This document shows positions 25,126 through 34,104 of a DNA stretch of 41,717 nt, piece by piece (within the stretch, counting starts at the first letter, position 1; each line of letters opens with the position of its first letter). Below the pieces are notes generated by a model, which searched no databases, was not told the origin of the DNA, and saw only the letters and a program-made list of their open reading frames with translations. The position numbers were made by a program, and so were the translations under genes. Source of the DNA: Bacteroidia bacterium (GTDB lineage: Bacteria > Bacteroidota > Bacteroidia > Flavobacteriales > Flavobacteriaceae); the NCBI GenBank assembly GCA_030429955.1, contig JAUIGO010000023.1, positions 1 through 41,717 of the forward strand, written 5' to 3'.

Positions 25126-25156
25126 ACAAGTTATTGGTAATAAAGATATAAATAAA

Positions 25157-25185
25157 AAAGTTCTGTTTTAATGACAGAATGACTT
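25157..25185 (+). promoter_or_regulatory. hairpin just before the lon start
   Basis: TTCTGT (25161-25166) pairs with ACAGAA (25174-25179), extended imperfectly by AAG/CTT outside. It ends 10 bases before the lon ATG at 25195 and could affect translation start. No known class is recognised. Confidence 0.3.
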
Positions 25186-25194
25186 AAAAATAAT

Positions 25195-27645
25195 ATGGCA
25201 AGATCAAAATTTACAAGCCTTGACAGATTGTCATTTCAGGAATTTGATGAAAATTCTGAACTGATTCCGTTGATGACTACTGAAGATGAAAAAGAAATAA
25301 ATAACGAATTGCTGCCTGAGACACTTCCAATACTATCCCTTAGAAATACAGTATTGTTTCCAGGTGTTGTAATACCAATTACAGCTGGACGCGACAAATC
25401 CATAAAACTTATAGATGATGCCAATAAAGGCTCAAAAGTTATTGGAGTGGTTTCTCAAAAAGATGAAACTATTGAAGATCCTACTGCAAAAGATATTCAT
25501 GAAACAGGAACTGTGGCCAGAATACTAAAGGTTCTAAAAATGCCTGATGGTAACACAACCGTTATTATTCAAGGTAAAAAACGCTTCAAGGTTGCTGAAG
25601 TCATAACTGAAGAACCTTACATGAACGCAACAGTTCGTGAAGTGCCAGAAAGTACTCCAATTAGTAATAATGAAGAGTTTTCAGCAATTATAGACTCTAT
25701 TAAGGAATTAGCGCTTCAAATCATTAAACAAAGTCCTAATATTCCTAGTGAAGCTTCTTTTGCAATAAATAACATTGAAAGCAACTCGTTTTTGGTAAAC
25801 TTTGTATCATCAAATATGAATATAAGTGTTGAGGCAAAGCAAAAACTTCTTGAAACAAACGATTTGCAGGAACGTGCTCTAGAAACCTTAAAATATATGA
25901 ATATCGAGTTTCAGAAACTGGAACTTAAAAACGATATCCAATCTAAGGTTCAAAGTGATATGAGCCAACAGCAACGCGAGTATTTCTTGCACCAACAAAT
26001 GAAAACCATTCAGGAAGAACTTGGTGGTGTGAGTTATGAAGAGGAAGTTGACGAAATGAAAGTTCGCGCTAAATCGAAAAAGTGGGACGATAAAGTAAAA
26101 AACCATTTTGAAAAGGAATTGGCAAAAATGCAACGCATGAATCCTCAAGTTGCAGAGTATTCTATTCAACGAAATTACTTAGACCTCTTTCTTGATTTAC
26201 CTTGGAATGAGTTTAGCAAAGATAAGTTTGATTTAAAACGAGCAAAACGAATTCTAGATCGCGATCATTATGGTTTAGATGATGTAAAACGAAGAATCAT
26301 AGAGTATTTAGCAGTTCTTAAACTGAGAAACGATATGAAATCGCCAATCCTTTGTTTGTATGGACCTCCAGGAGTTGGTAAAACTTCATTAGGAAAATCC
26401 ATTGCTGAAGCCTTAGGTAGAGAATATGTGCGAATGTCTTTAGGTGGTTTGCGTGATGAAGCAGAAATACGAGGTCACAGAAAAACATATATTGGAGCAA
26501 TGCCTGGACGTATTTTGCAAAGCTTGAAGAAAGCAGGAACATCAAATCCAGTTTTTGTTTTAGATGAGATTGATAAATTATCTAACTCACATCAAGGCGA
26601 TCCTTCATCTGCAATGTTAGAGGTTTTAGATCCTGAGCAAAATTCAGAGTTTTATGATAACTTCCTAGAAATGGGATTTGATTTATCTAAAGTGATGTTC
26701 ATTGCAACGTCTAATAATCTTTCAACCATTCAACCAGCACTTAGAGATAGAATGGAAATCATCAACGTAACTGGTTACACCATTGAAGAAAAAGTAGAGA
26801 TTGGAAAACGTCATTTGTTACCTAAGCAATTAAAAGAACATGGTTTAAATGCAGATCATCTAAAAATAGCAAAGCCACAGCTTGAAAAAATAGTTGAAGG
26901 TTATACACGTGAATCTGGAGTCAGAGGTTTAGAAAAGCAAATCGCTAAAATGGTACGTCATGCTGCCAAAAACATCGCAATGGAAGAAGACTATAACATT
27001 AAAGTCACAAATGAAGATATCATTGAAGTACTTGGTGGTCCAAAATTAGAGCGTGATAAATACGAAAACAACGACGTTGCTGGAGTGGTTACAGGTTTGG
27101 CTTGGACAAGTGTTGGAGGTGATATTTTGTTTATTGAATCGATTTTATCTAAAGGGAAAGGCGCTCTAAATATTACTGGAAATTTAGGAAACGTCATGAA
27201 AGAATCTGCAACTATTGCTATGGAGTACATCAAAGCAAATGCAGATACGTTTGGTATTGATAGTGATGTTTTTGATAAATACAATGTGCATATCCATGTT
27301 CCTGAAGGAGCGACACCTAAAGATGGTCCTAGTGCAGGAATTACCATGTTAACTTCGTTAGTTTCTTTATTCACGCAACGAAAGGTTAAAAAGAGTTTAG
27401 CTATGACTGGAGAAATTACCTTACGTGGAAAAGTACTTCCAGTAGGAGGAATCAAAGAAAAAATATTAGCTGCAAAACGTGCACGAATCAAAGAAATTAT
27501 TTTGTGTAAAGAAAATGAGCGCGATATTAAAGAAATAAAAGAAGAATACTTAAAAGGATTAACCTTTCACTATGTTTCAGATATGAGTGAGGTTATTGAT
27601 ATAGCAATAACCAAGCAGAAGGTTAAAAACGCTAAGAAGTTATAA
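25195..27645 (+). CDS. lon: endopeptidase La (Lon protease)
   Basis: An 816-residue ATP-dependent serine protease. Domains: N-terminal substrate-binding LON domain (about 43-240), a coiled-coil/helical region to about 340, an AAA+ module with Walker A GPPGVGKT (390-397) and Walker B VFVLDEID (453-460), and the C-terminal protease with catalytic S713 in DGPSAG and K756 in GGIKEK. It degrades misfolded and regulatory proteins in the cytosol. It is slightly longer at the N-terminus than the Escherichia coli enzyme, as usual in Bacteroidota. It is monocistronic with a strong terminator, and its leader holds two dyads, one resembling a heat-shock operator. Confidence 0.98.
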   Translation: MARSKFTSLDRLSFQEFDENSELIPLMTTEDEKEINNELLPETLPILSLRNTVLFPGVVIPITAGRDKSIKLIDDANKGSKVIGVVSQKDETIEDPTAKDIHETGTVARILKVLKMPDGNTTVIIQGKKRFKVAEVITEEPYMNATVREVPESTPISNNEEFSAIIDSIKELALQIIKQSPNIPSEASFAINNIESNSFLVNFVSSNMNISVEAKQKLLETNDLQERALETLKYMNIEFQKLELKNDIQSKVQSDMSQQQREYFLHQQMKTIQEELGGVSYEEEVDEMKVRAKSKKWDDKVKNHFEKELAKMQRMNPQVAEYSIQRNYLDLFLDLPWNEFSKDKFDLKRAKRILDRDHYGLDDVKRRIIEYLAVLKLRNDMKSPILCLYGPPGVGKTSLGKSIAEALGREYVRMSLGGLRDEAEIRGHRKTYIGAMPGRILQSLKKAGTSNPVFVLDEIDKLSNSHQGDPSSAMLEVLDPEQNSEFYDNFLEMGFDLSKVMFIATSNNLSTIQPALRDRMEIINVTGYTIEEKVEIGKRHLLPKQLKEHGLNADHLKIAKPQLEKIVEGYTRESGVRGLEKQIAKMVRHAAKNIAMEEDYNIKVTNEDIIEVLGGPKLERDKYENNDVAGVVTGLAWTSVGGDILFIESILSKGKGALNITGNLGNVMKESATIAMEYIKANADTFGIDSDVFDKYNVHIHVPEGATPKDGPSAGITMLTSLVSLFTQRKVKKSLAMTGEITLRGKVLPVGGIKEKILAAKRARIKEIILCKENERDIKEIKEEYLKGLTFHYVSDMSEVIDIAITKQKVKNAKKL

Positions 27646-27651
27646 TATAAT

Positions 27652-27679
27652 AAAAACCTCGATTTCTCGAGGTTTTTTT
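27652..27679 (+). terminator. intrinsic terminator after lon
   Basis: AAAAACCTCGA (27652-27662) pairs with TCGAGGTTTTT (27667-27677) around loop TTTC, followed by more T residues. The A/T flanks make it symmetric, but only lon needs it. Confidence 0.9.
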
Positions 27680-27810
27680 ATGCATTCAAAAATAAAAAAA
27701 TCATGTAATCGTTTTAAGATAGATTTAGTTACTTTGCAGCTTTGTAAAAATCAGCTACAAATAAGCAAGGATAAATGGAATTTGGCTTTATATAAGTTGA
27801 AAATTTTCGA

Positions 27811-28830
27811 ATGAAAAGAACGATTACTACTTTAATGGTTTTGGTGTGTTTTAATTTTGCCTTTCCACAGTTGGGAGGTGAAGCAACGTATCAGTTTCTT
27901 AATTTAGTATCCTCTCCACGTCAAGCTGCTCTTGGAGGAAAAGTAATAACAAACGTTGATTATGATGTCACACAAGGTTTGTATAATCCTGCAACCATCA
28001 ATGTTGAAATGGACAATCAACTCGCTTTAAACTACTCAAGTTATTTAGGAGGAATTGGTTATGGTACTGCTGCTTATGCTTACACTTGGGACAGACATAC
28101 ACAAACCATCCATGCTGGAATTACTTATATTAATTATGGTGAGTTTGATGGCTATGACGAAAATGGAGTTTCAACAGGATCCTTTAGAGGTAATGAAGCG
28201 GCCTTATCTGTTGGTTATGCAATGCAAATAGGTTACTCAGACTTTTATTTAGGTGGAAATATTAAGTTCATAACTTCCAAACTAGAACAGTACACATCAC
28301 TTGGAGCTGCTGTAGATATTGGTTTGCTTTACATAAACGAAAAACTCGATTTCAATGCAGCTTTGGTAGTCAGAAACGCAGGAACACAAATTACAACCTA
28401 TGCTGGACTTAACGAACCATTACCTTTAGAAGTAAACTTTGGTATGTCGCAAACCTTAGAACACATGCCTTTGCGTTGGCATATAACGTTTGAGAATTTG
28501 CAAAAATGGCCTATTGCAAGCCCAAATCCAGCACAAGTAACTACAGATTTAGAAGGGAATCAAACTGAAAATAAAGTTGGATTTTTAGCAAATGTGATTA
28601 GACATACCATTCTAGGAGCTGAATTATTTCCAGATAGAGGATTTAATATTAGGTTGGGCTATAATTTTAGAAGAGCTGAAGAATTACGTATTTTAGACCA
28701 ACGAAACTTTTCCGGATTATCTTTCGGAATAGGAATTAAACTCAATAAAATGCGATTTAGCTATACACATGCTAGATATACAAGTGCATCAAACGCTAGT
28801 TTTTTCGGATTACAAATAGATTTAAGATAA
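27811..28830 (+). CDS. porQ: type IX secretion system protein PorQ
   Basis: A 339-residue outer-membrane protein of the PorV/PorP-like barrel group. The signal peptide (about 1-19) is followed by the PorQ-typical start LGGEATYQFLNLVSSPRQAALGGK, read here as overlapping parts, and a barrel of alternating strands ending FFGLQIDLR. In Porphyromonas gingivalis PorQ works with PorU, PorV and PorZ in the attachment complex that cleaves and anchors type IX cargo. A location directly before cmk is frequent in Bacteroidota. No other T9SS core gene is next to it, but a T9SS cargo and a PorP/SprF gene lie at the right end of the window. It has its own start region after the lon terminator. Confidence 0.88.
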   Translation: MKRTITTLMVLVCFNFAFPQLGGEATYQFLNLVSSPRQAALGGKVITNVDYDVTQGLYNPATINVEMDNQLALNYSSYLGGIGYGTAAYAYTWDRHTQTIHAGITYINYGEFDGYDENGVSTGSFRGNEAALSVGYAMQIGYSDFYLGGNIKFITSKLEQYTSLGAAVDIGLLYINEKLDFNAALVVRNAGTQITTYAGLNEPLPLEVNFGMSQTLEHMPLRWHITFENLQKWPIASPNPAQVTTDLEGNQTENKVGFLANVIRHTILGAELFPDRGFNIRLGYNFRRAEELRILDQRNFSGLSFGIGIKLNKMRFSYTHARYTSASNASFFGLQIDLR

Positions 28831-28946
28831 AAGTATTTAGAGTGTGCTAAAGTTTATAAGTATTTAAAGTTTGTTTTATAAAATTGAACCAACATGTTTA
28901 TCACTTTAGACATTTTAAGTAATTTAGGCACTTTTCAACTTAGGAT

Positions 28947-29642
28947 ATGCAAAAAATTACCATAGCAATTGATGGTTACTCATCAACAGGAAAAAGTACC
29001 ATAGCAAAACAAATTGCTAAAGAACTTGGCTATATCTATGTCGATTCTGGAGCCATGTATCGTGCAGTTACTTACTATGCCTTACAAAACGGATTTATTA
29101 GCAAAGAAGAATTTAATGTGAGTAATTTTATAAAACAACTTCCTAATATTACCCTTAAGTTTAAATTCAATCCTGAATTAGGTTTTGCAGAAATGTATTT
29201 AAATAATAAAAATGTTGAACACGACATTCGCACTATGGAAGTGTCCAGTTTTGTAAGCGCAGTTGCTGCAGTTCCTGAAGTTCGCCTTCAATTGGTGAAA
29301 CAGCAACAAAAAATGGGAAAAGAAAAAGGAATTGTGATGGATGGTCGCGATATTGGCACTGTTGTGTTTCCAGATGCCGAACTAAAAATATTCATGACGG
29401 CTTCTCCAGAAATTAGAGCAAAGCGTCGTTTTGATGAACTTATCAAAAGAGGTGATGAGATTGAGTTTGAAGACGTTTTAAAAAATGTTCAAGAGCGTGA
29501 TTATATTGATTCTCATCGTGAAGACTCACCATTAATAAAAGCTGAAGACGCTATAGAAATTGATAATTCAAACCTTACTTTAGAGGAACAATACCAAAAA
29601 ATAATGCATTTGGTTACTATGACTTTAGAGAGTTTTGAATAA
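28947..29642 (+). CDS. cmk: (d)CMP kinase
   Basis: A 231-residue nucleoside monophosphate kinase. It phosphorylates CMP and dCMP with ATP, feeding CTP and dCTP pools. The P-loop GYSSTGKS (10-17) differs slightly from the usual GPAGSGKS but keeps GK-S; VDSGAMYRAVT and MDGRDIGTVVFPDAELKIF with later RAKRR and RDYIDSHREDSPL are all characteristic of Cmk. It sits between porQ and rpsA, an order also common in other phyla (cmk-rpsA). No terminator separates cmk from rpsA, but rpsA has its own -7 element at 29712, so it can be transcribed separately. Confidence 0.96.
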   Translation: MQKITIAIDGYSSTGKSTIAKQIAKELGYIYVDSGAMYRAVTYYALQNGFISKEEFNVSNFIKQLPNITLKFKFNPELGFAEMYLNNKNVEHDIRTMEVSSFVSAVAAVPEVRLQLVKQQQKMGKEKGIVMDGRDIGTVVFPDAELKIFMTASPEIRAKRRFDELIKRGDEIEFEDVLKNVQERDYIDSHREDSPLIKAEDAIEIDNSNLTLEEQYQKIMHLVTMTLESFE

Positions 29643-29711
29643 CATCAAAAAGTATTCTTAAAAAAATCATCTTCAAGCTAAATAAAATTAGGCAATTACA
29701 CCAATAATATG

Positions 29712-29719
29712 TATTTTTG
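29712..29719 (+). promoter_or_regulatory. -7 promoter element and long leader of rpsA
   Basis: TATTTTTG matches TAnnTTTG. Transcription would start near 29725, leaving a leader of about 165 bases. Inside it AGCGAATT (29730-29737) can pair imperfectly with AATCGCT (29790-29796). Such a leader could support control by S1 itself, but this is inference. Confidence 0.45.
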
Positions 29720-29891
29720 CACTCCTTTTAGCGAATTATCAGGAAATTAAAAGGAATAAAAAAAACAATTTATAACACTTCTGTGTGTCAATCGCTTAAT
29801 TTTTCTGAAAACATACAGAATACAAATCGTAATGTAATTACGTTTCAGCGAAAGCAGGAGACTGTAAAAACATTAAAGAAAATTAGCATAA

Positions 29892-31733
29892 ATGGCTGAA
29901 AACAAAGAAGAAGTAGTAGAAACTCAAGTTGAAGAACAAGTTAAAGCTACAAAAACCGAAGCTCCAGTAGTCTCTGAAGCTCAAGCAAATCCAGAAAAAT
30001 TTCTAAAAGATTTTAATTGGCACAATTACGAAGAAGGAATTGACCCAGTTGATGAAGATCAATTAGAAGAGTTTGAAAAACTGGTATCAGAAAATTTCGT
30101 TGACACTCTAGATGATGAGGTTGTTGAAGGTACTGTAATTCATTTAACAGACCGTGATGCAATTATTGACATCAACGCAAAATCTGAAGGTGTTATTTCA
30201 TTAAACGAATTTCGTTACAATCCTAACTTAGCTGTTGGAGATAAAGTAGAAGTTTTAATTGATGTACGTGAAGATGCAACAGGTCAGTTAGTATTATCGC
30301 ACAGAAAAGCTAGAGTAATCAAGGCTTGGGATCGTGTAAATGCTGCACATGACACAGGTGAAATCGTTAATGGTTTTGTGAAATGCAGAACTAAAGGAGG
30401 TATGATTGTAGATGTTTTTGGAATTGAAGCATTCTTACCAGGTTCTCAAATTGACGTAAAACCAATTAGAGATTACGATCAGTACGTAAATAAAACGATG
30501 GAGTTCAAGGTTGTAAAAATCAATCACGAATTTAAAAACGTAGTTGTATCTCATAAAGCGCTTATTGAAGCCGATATTGAAATACAGAAAAAAGAAATCA
30601 TTGGTCAACTAGAAAAAGGTCAAGTACTTGAAGGTACTGTTAAAAACATTACTTCTTATGGTGTATTTATTGATCTTGGTGGTGTTGACGGATTAATTCA
30701 TATTACTGACCTTTCTTGGTCTCGTATCAATCATCCAAGTGAAATTGTTGAACTTGACGAAAAACTTAACGTTGTAATCCTTGATTTTGATGAAAACAAA
30801 TCAAGAATTCAATTAGGTCTTAAGCAATTGAGCAAACATCCTTGGGATGCTTTAGGTGAAGACGTAAAAGTTGGAGATAAAGTAAAAGGAAAAGTAGTAG
30901 TTATTGCAGATTATGGTGCGTTTATTGAAGTAGTTGATGGTGTTGAAGGATTAATTCACGTATCAGAAATGTCATGGTCTACACATTTACGTTCAGCTCA
31001 AGATTTCGTGTCTGTTGGAGACGAAGTTGAAGCAGTTATCTTAACTCTTGATAGAGAAGATCGTAAAATGTCACTTGGTATTAAGCAATTAACTCCAGAT
31101 CCATGGACAGATATTACTAAAAAATATCCTGTAGGTTCTAAGCACACAGGAATTGTACGTAATTTCACAAACTTCGGGGTTTTTGTTGAATTAGAAGAAG
31201 GTATTGACGGATTAATTTATATCTCTGATTTATCTTGGACTAAGAAAATCAAGCATCCATCTGAATTCTGTGCAGTAGGTGATACATTAGATGTGGTTGT
31301 TTTAGAATTGGATGTTGAAGGACGTAAACTAAGTTTAGGTCACAAACAAACAACAGACAACCCTTGGGATAAATACGAAAAGGACTTTGCTTTAAACACA
31401 ACTCATACTGGAACTATTGATGAGATTGTTGATAAAGGAGCAACAGTTACTTTTAACGAAGATATCGTTGCCTTTATTCCTGCACGTCATTTAGAGAAAG
31501 AAGATGGTAAGAAACTTAAAAAAGGAGATGAAGCAGAGTTTAAAATCATTGAATTCAACAAAGAATTTAAACGTGTTGTAGCATCTCACACTGCTATCTT
31601 TAAAGAAGAAGAAGCTGAAAATGTAAAAGCAGCTGCTAAAAAAGCAGAAGCTCAAGCAGCTGAAGCAAAACCAACTTTAGGTGATGCCAATGATGCTTTA
31701 CAAGCTCTTAAAGATAAAATGGACGGAAAATAA
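29892..31733 (+). CDS. rpsA: 30S ribosomal protein S1
   Basis: A 613-residue protein with an acidic Glu/Val/Gln-rich N-terminus (about 1-45) and six S1 RNA-binding beta-barrel repeats that begin near residues 77, 158, 247, 332, 418 and 505. Repeats 3 to 5 are the most typical (GTVKNITSYGVFIDLGG, ADYGAFIEV, VRNFTNFGVFVELEEG). The tail is Ala/Lys-rich. S1 delivers mRNA to the 30S subunit, which matters in this phylum where Shine-Dalgarno sequences are weak. It is bounded by a long leader and a strong terminator. Length is normal for Bacteroidota. Confidence 0.97.
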   Translation: MAENKEEVVETQVEEQVKATKTEAPVVSEAQANPEKFLKDFNWHNYEEGIDPVDEDQLEEFEKLVSENFVDTLDDEVVEGTVIHLTDRDAIIDINAKSEGVISLNEFRYNPNLAVGDKVEVLIDVREDATGQLVLSHRKARVIKAWDRVNAAHDTGEIVNGFVKCRTKGGMIVDVFGIEAFLPGSQIDVKPIRDYDQYVNKTMEFKVVKINHEFKNVVVSHKALIEADIEIQKKEIIGQLEKGQVLEGTVKNITSYGVFIDLGGVDGLIHITDLSWSRINHPSEIVELDEKLNVVILDFDENKSRIQLGLKQLSKHPWDALGEDVKVGDKVKGKVVVIADYGAFIEVVDGVEGLIHVSEMSWSTHLRSAQDFVSVGDEVEAVILTLDREDRKMSLGIKQLTPDPWTDITKKYPVGSKHTGIVRNFTNFGVFVELEEGIDGLIYISDLSWTKKIKHPSEFCAVGDTLDVVVLELDVEGRKLSLGHKQTTDNPWDKYEKDFALNTTHTGTIDEIVDKGATVTFNEDIVAFIPARHLEKEDGKKLKKGDEAEFKIIEFNKEFKRVVASHTAIFKEEEAENVKAAAKKAEAQAAEAKPTLGDANDALQALKDKMDGK

Positions 31734-31759
31734 TATTCGTCAATTTTAATAATTAAAAG

Positions 31760-31788
31760 AAAGCCTCTCATATTGGGAGGCTTTTTTA
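31760..31788 (+). terminator. intrinsic terminator after rpsA
   Basis: AAAGCCTCTCA (31760-31770) pairs with TGGGAGGCTTT (31774-31784), loop TAT, one G-U pair, followed by T residues. It ends the rpsA transcript. Confidence 0.9.
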
Positions 31789-31804
31789 ATGTAATTCCGT
31801 AAAA

Positions 31805-31828
31805 CTTTGAGTCTTTGCGACTTTGCGA
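31805..31828. repeat. three tandem CTTTGNGN octamers
   Basis: CTTTGAGT (31805), CTTTGCGA (31813) and CTTTGCGA (31821) follow each other without gaps between the rpsA terminator and the pyrR promoter. Similar CTTTGCGA strings are, to my memory, scattered in Bacteroidota intergenic DNA. Confidence 0.7.
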
Positions 31829-31837
31829 GAAAATGCA

Positions 31838-31868
31838 TTGCAAACCCTAATTTTTTAGCTTAACTTTG
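31838..31868 (+). promoter_or_regulatory. promoter of the pyrR-pyrB operon
   Basis: TTG at 31838-31840 and TAACTTTG at 31861-31868, 20 bases apart, match the Bacteroidota promoter layout. Transcription would begin near 31874, leaving about 20 bases before the pyrR ATG, too short for a PyrR attenuator. Confidence 0.65.
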
Positions 31869-31894
31869 TCCACCAAAATACGCTTAGATAGTTT

Positions 31895-32434
31895 ATGAGT
31901 CAAAAAGTGTTACTTAATGCAAAAGAGGTAAACATCATTCTTCATCGATTGGCTTGTCAACTTATTGAAAATCATAACGACTTTACAGACACTGTTTTAA
32001 TAGGAATTCAACCAAGGGGAAAATTTCTAGCAAATCGTATTGCTCAGATGTTACGTAATGATTACAAAATTAAAAATGTTCAACTTGGTCATCTTGACAT
32101 CACCTTTTTTAGAGATGATTTTAGAAGAGGTGACAAACCCTTAGAAGCAAACACCACTGAAATCAATTTTGTTGTTGAAGATAAAAAAGTCGTATTTATT
32201 GATGATGTGTTATACACAGGAAGAAGTATCAGATCTGCATTAACAGCCATTCAATCTTTTGGAAGACCAAAAGGAATAGAGTTATTAACGTTAATAGATA
32301 GACGCTTTAGCAGACACTTGCCAATACAACCAGATTATAGAGGACGACAAGTAGATGCCATAAATAAAGAAAAAGTAAAAGTAAATTGGGCTGAATTTGA
32401 TGGTGAAGATTCAGTATATTTAATTAGTAAGTGA
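31895..32434 (+). CDS. pyrR: PyrR-like phosphoribosyltransferase
   Basis: A 179-residue type I phosphoribosyltransferase. The PRPP-binding loop is VFIDDVLYTGRSI (100-112), with GIQPRG (37-42) forming the pyrophosphate loop; ITFFRDDF and LIDRRFSRHLPIQPDYRGR are typical of PyrR. In Bacillus the protein binds pyr mRNA leaders in the presence of UMP and also has weak uracil phosphoribosyltransferase activity. Here it heads an operon with pyrB, but the leader is too short for classical attenuation, so the salvage activity or another RNA target is more likely. One base separates its stop from the next gene. Confidence 0.9.
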   Translation: MSQKVLLNAKEVNIILHRLACQLIENHNDFTDTVLIGIQPRGKFLANRIAQMLRNDYKIKNVQLGHLDITFFRDDFRRGDKPLEANTTEINFVVEDKKVVFIDDVLYTGRSIRSALTAIQSFGRPKGIELLTLIDRRFSRHLPIQPDYRGRQVDAINKEKVKVNWAEFDGEDSVYLISK

Positions 32435-32435
32435 A

Positions 32436-32792
32436 ATGACTTTAGAAGAATTACATCTGCAAAACATGGAAAGCCCAAAACTACAAGATACTGTTATTAT
32501 TAGTTTTGGAAGGTTCAATGGAATAGATGAAATTCATAAAGTTGATGCGAAACTATTTGAACAAATACCTAAAGAGTTAGGAATTTATGATGGACATGAA
32601 GTCAATATGGATGATACTGACGGAAGACTTTTTGCCTATGGAAAAAATGCTGAAACTTTATTTAAAGTTATGAAACCTTTATTGAACGAGTTTGATTTTT
32701 TAAAAGATGCAGACGTTTATTTAAAGTTTACCAAAGATGGAGAGACTGTATCTGATTTAGAGTTTAAAATGAATCACGAATTTACTATATAG
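32436..32792 (+). CDS. unrecognised cytosolic protein between pyrR and pyrB
   Basis: A 118-residue protein without signal peptide or membrane segment. The body shows alternating strands and helices (TVIISFGRFNGIDEIHKVD, then HEVNMDDTDGRLFAYGKNAETL) and an acidic character with many Asp, Glu, Phe and Lys. I do not recognise a family. It starts one base after pyrR and ends 46 bases before pyrB, so it is transcribed with them. pyrR and pyrB are often adjacent, so this looks like an insertion into the operon. A second possible start, an ATG at codon 11, would leave 108 residues. No function can be given; codon use resembles that of its neighbours. Confidence 0.65.
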   Translation: MTLEELHLQNMESPKLQDTVIISFGRFNGIDEIHKVDAKLFEQIPKELGIYDGHEVNMDDTDGRLFAYGKNAETLFKVMKPLLNEFDFLKDADVYLKFTKDGETVSDLEFKMNHEFTI

Positions 32793-32807
32793 CAGCAATA
32801 AACTGCT

Positions 32808-32831
32808 ACTGAATACTGATAACTGAATACT
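32808..32831. repeat. direct repeat ACTGAATACT before pyrB
   Basis: ACTGAATACT occurs at 32808-32817 and 32822-32831, period 14, in the short gap ahead of pyrB. It ends eight bases before the pyrB ATG. Confidence 0.6.
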
Positions 32832-32838
32832 AAAAAAT

Positions 32839-33768
32839 ATGAGCGAATTAAGTGTCAATCACTTACTAGGAATAAAATATCTTAACAAACAAGATATACA
32901 ACTCATTTTTGAAACTGCCGATCACTTTAAAGAAGTCATTAACAGACCCATTAAAAAAGTACCTTCTCTACGAGACATTACCATTGCTAATTTGTTTTTT
33001 GAAAACTCAACCAGAACAAAGCTTTCTTTTGAGCTTGCCGAGAAGCGACTTTCAGCAGATGTTATCAATTTTTCAGCATCTCAATCTTCAGTAAAAAAAG
33101 GAGAAACACTTATTGATACGGTAAATAATATCTTATCAATGAAAGTAGATATGGTTGTGATGAGACATCCTAATCCTGGAGCTGGAGTTTTTCTATCTAA
33201 ACATGTTAACGCAAGTATCATTAATGCTGGAGATGGAGCTCATGAACATCCAACACAAGCCTTGCTAGATTCGTATTCAATTAGAGAACGATTAGGTGAA
33301 GTAAAAGGAAAAAAAGTAGTTATTGTAGGTGACATATTGCACAGTCGTGTGGCTTTGTCAAATATTTTTGCATTGCAATTACAAGGAGCTGAAGTAATGG
33401 TTTGCGGACCAAAAACGTTAATTCCAAAATACATAGATAAACTAGGAGTGAAGGTTGAAACAAACTTGCGTACAGCCTTAAATTGGTGTGATGTAGCCAA
33501 TATGCTTCGTGTACAGAACGAACGTATGGATATTAGTTACTTTCCTTCAACGAGGGAGTACACACAACAATTTGGTGTAAATAAAGAACTATTGGATAGC
33601 TTGGATAAAGAAATAACCATCATGCATCCAGGACCAATAAATCGTGGTGTTGAAATCACGAGTGATGTAGCCGATTCTAAACAGGCCATCATTTTAGATC
33701 AAGTACAAAATGGTGTTGCTATTAGGATGGCAGTGATATATTTATTAGCTTCTAAAATAAAACAGTAG
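32839..33768 (+). CDS. pyrB: aspartate carbamoyltransferase catalytic subunit
   Basis: A 309-residue enzyme that joins aspartate and carbamoyl phosphate, the committed step of pyrimidine synthesis. Signatures: FFENSTRTKLSFE with STRT at 57-60 (carbamoyl phosphate site), SVKKGET (84-90, the mobile loop lysine), MRHP (108-111), HEHPTQALLD (135-144), MLRVQNERM and HPGPINRGVE near the C-terminus. No pyrI regulatory gene follows, so this is likely the unregulated catalytic trimer type. It is third in the pyrR operon and three bases before the STAS-like gene. Confidence 0.97.
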   Translation: MSELSVNHLLGIKYLNKQDIQLIFETADHFKEVINRPIKKVPSLRDITIANLFFENSTRTKLSFELAEKRLSADVINFSASQSSVKKGETLIDTVNNILSMKVDMVVMRHPNPGAGVFLSKHVNASIINAGDGAHEHPTQALLDSYSIRERLGEVKGKKVVIVGDILHSRVALSNIFALQLQGAEVMVCGPKTLIPKYIDKLGVKVETNLRTALNWCDVANMLRVQNERMDISYFPSTREYTQQFGVNKELLDSLDKEITIMHPGPINRGVEITSDVADSKQAIILDQVQNGVAIRMAVIYLLASKIKQ

Positions 33769-33771
33769 AAT

Positions 33772-34104
33772 ATGATTTTTGATAAAGATGGTAATATCTC
33801 AATTATTACACAGGAAAAAGCATCGATTGTTGAACTCGTAAAAAAGTTAGATGTTATATATTCTCGTTTTGAAAACGATAATATTATTGTAAATCTCACT
33901 AGTTTAAAGCCCTTAGTAACACAAGATGTTGTTGAGTTTTTAAACATATCAAATCAGCACAGAAAGGGAAAACAATCTTTTGTGATTGTAACAGATAAGA
34001 TTAAACTAGAAGACATACCTGATGAGCTTGTTATCGTTCCAACAATGCAAGAGGCCTATGATATTATTGAAATGGAAGAAATTGAACGTGATCTAGGATT
34101 CTAA
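33772..34104 (+). CDS. STAS-like small cytosolic protein
   Basis: A 110-residue soluble protein with alternating beta and alpha elements: GNISIITQEK, IIVNLTSLKPLVTQDVVEFL, KQSFVIVTD and IPTMQEAYDII-type segments, ending in an acidic helix. This order and the late EAYDIIEMEEIERDLGF resemble a STAS (anti-sigma antagonist) fold, but the usual DSSG phosphorylation serine is missing (here LKPLVTQD), so phosphorylation control looks unlikely. It follows pyrB by three bases and precedes RNase Z by 78 bases, and in my memory this pyrB-STAS-rnz order recurs in Flavobacteriia. The function is unknown. Confidence 0.75.
   Translation: MIFDKDGNISIITQEKASIVELVKKLDVIYSRFENDNIIVNLTSLKPLVTQDVVEFLNISNQHRKGKQSFVIVTDKIKLEDIPDELVIVPTMQEAYDIIEMEEIERDLGF

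Noticed and set aside
26991..27491. Long antisense frame of 166 codons inside lon
   Set aside because: The overlapping lon frame has all catalytic motifs; the antisense frame is a by-product of its codon use.
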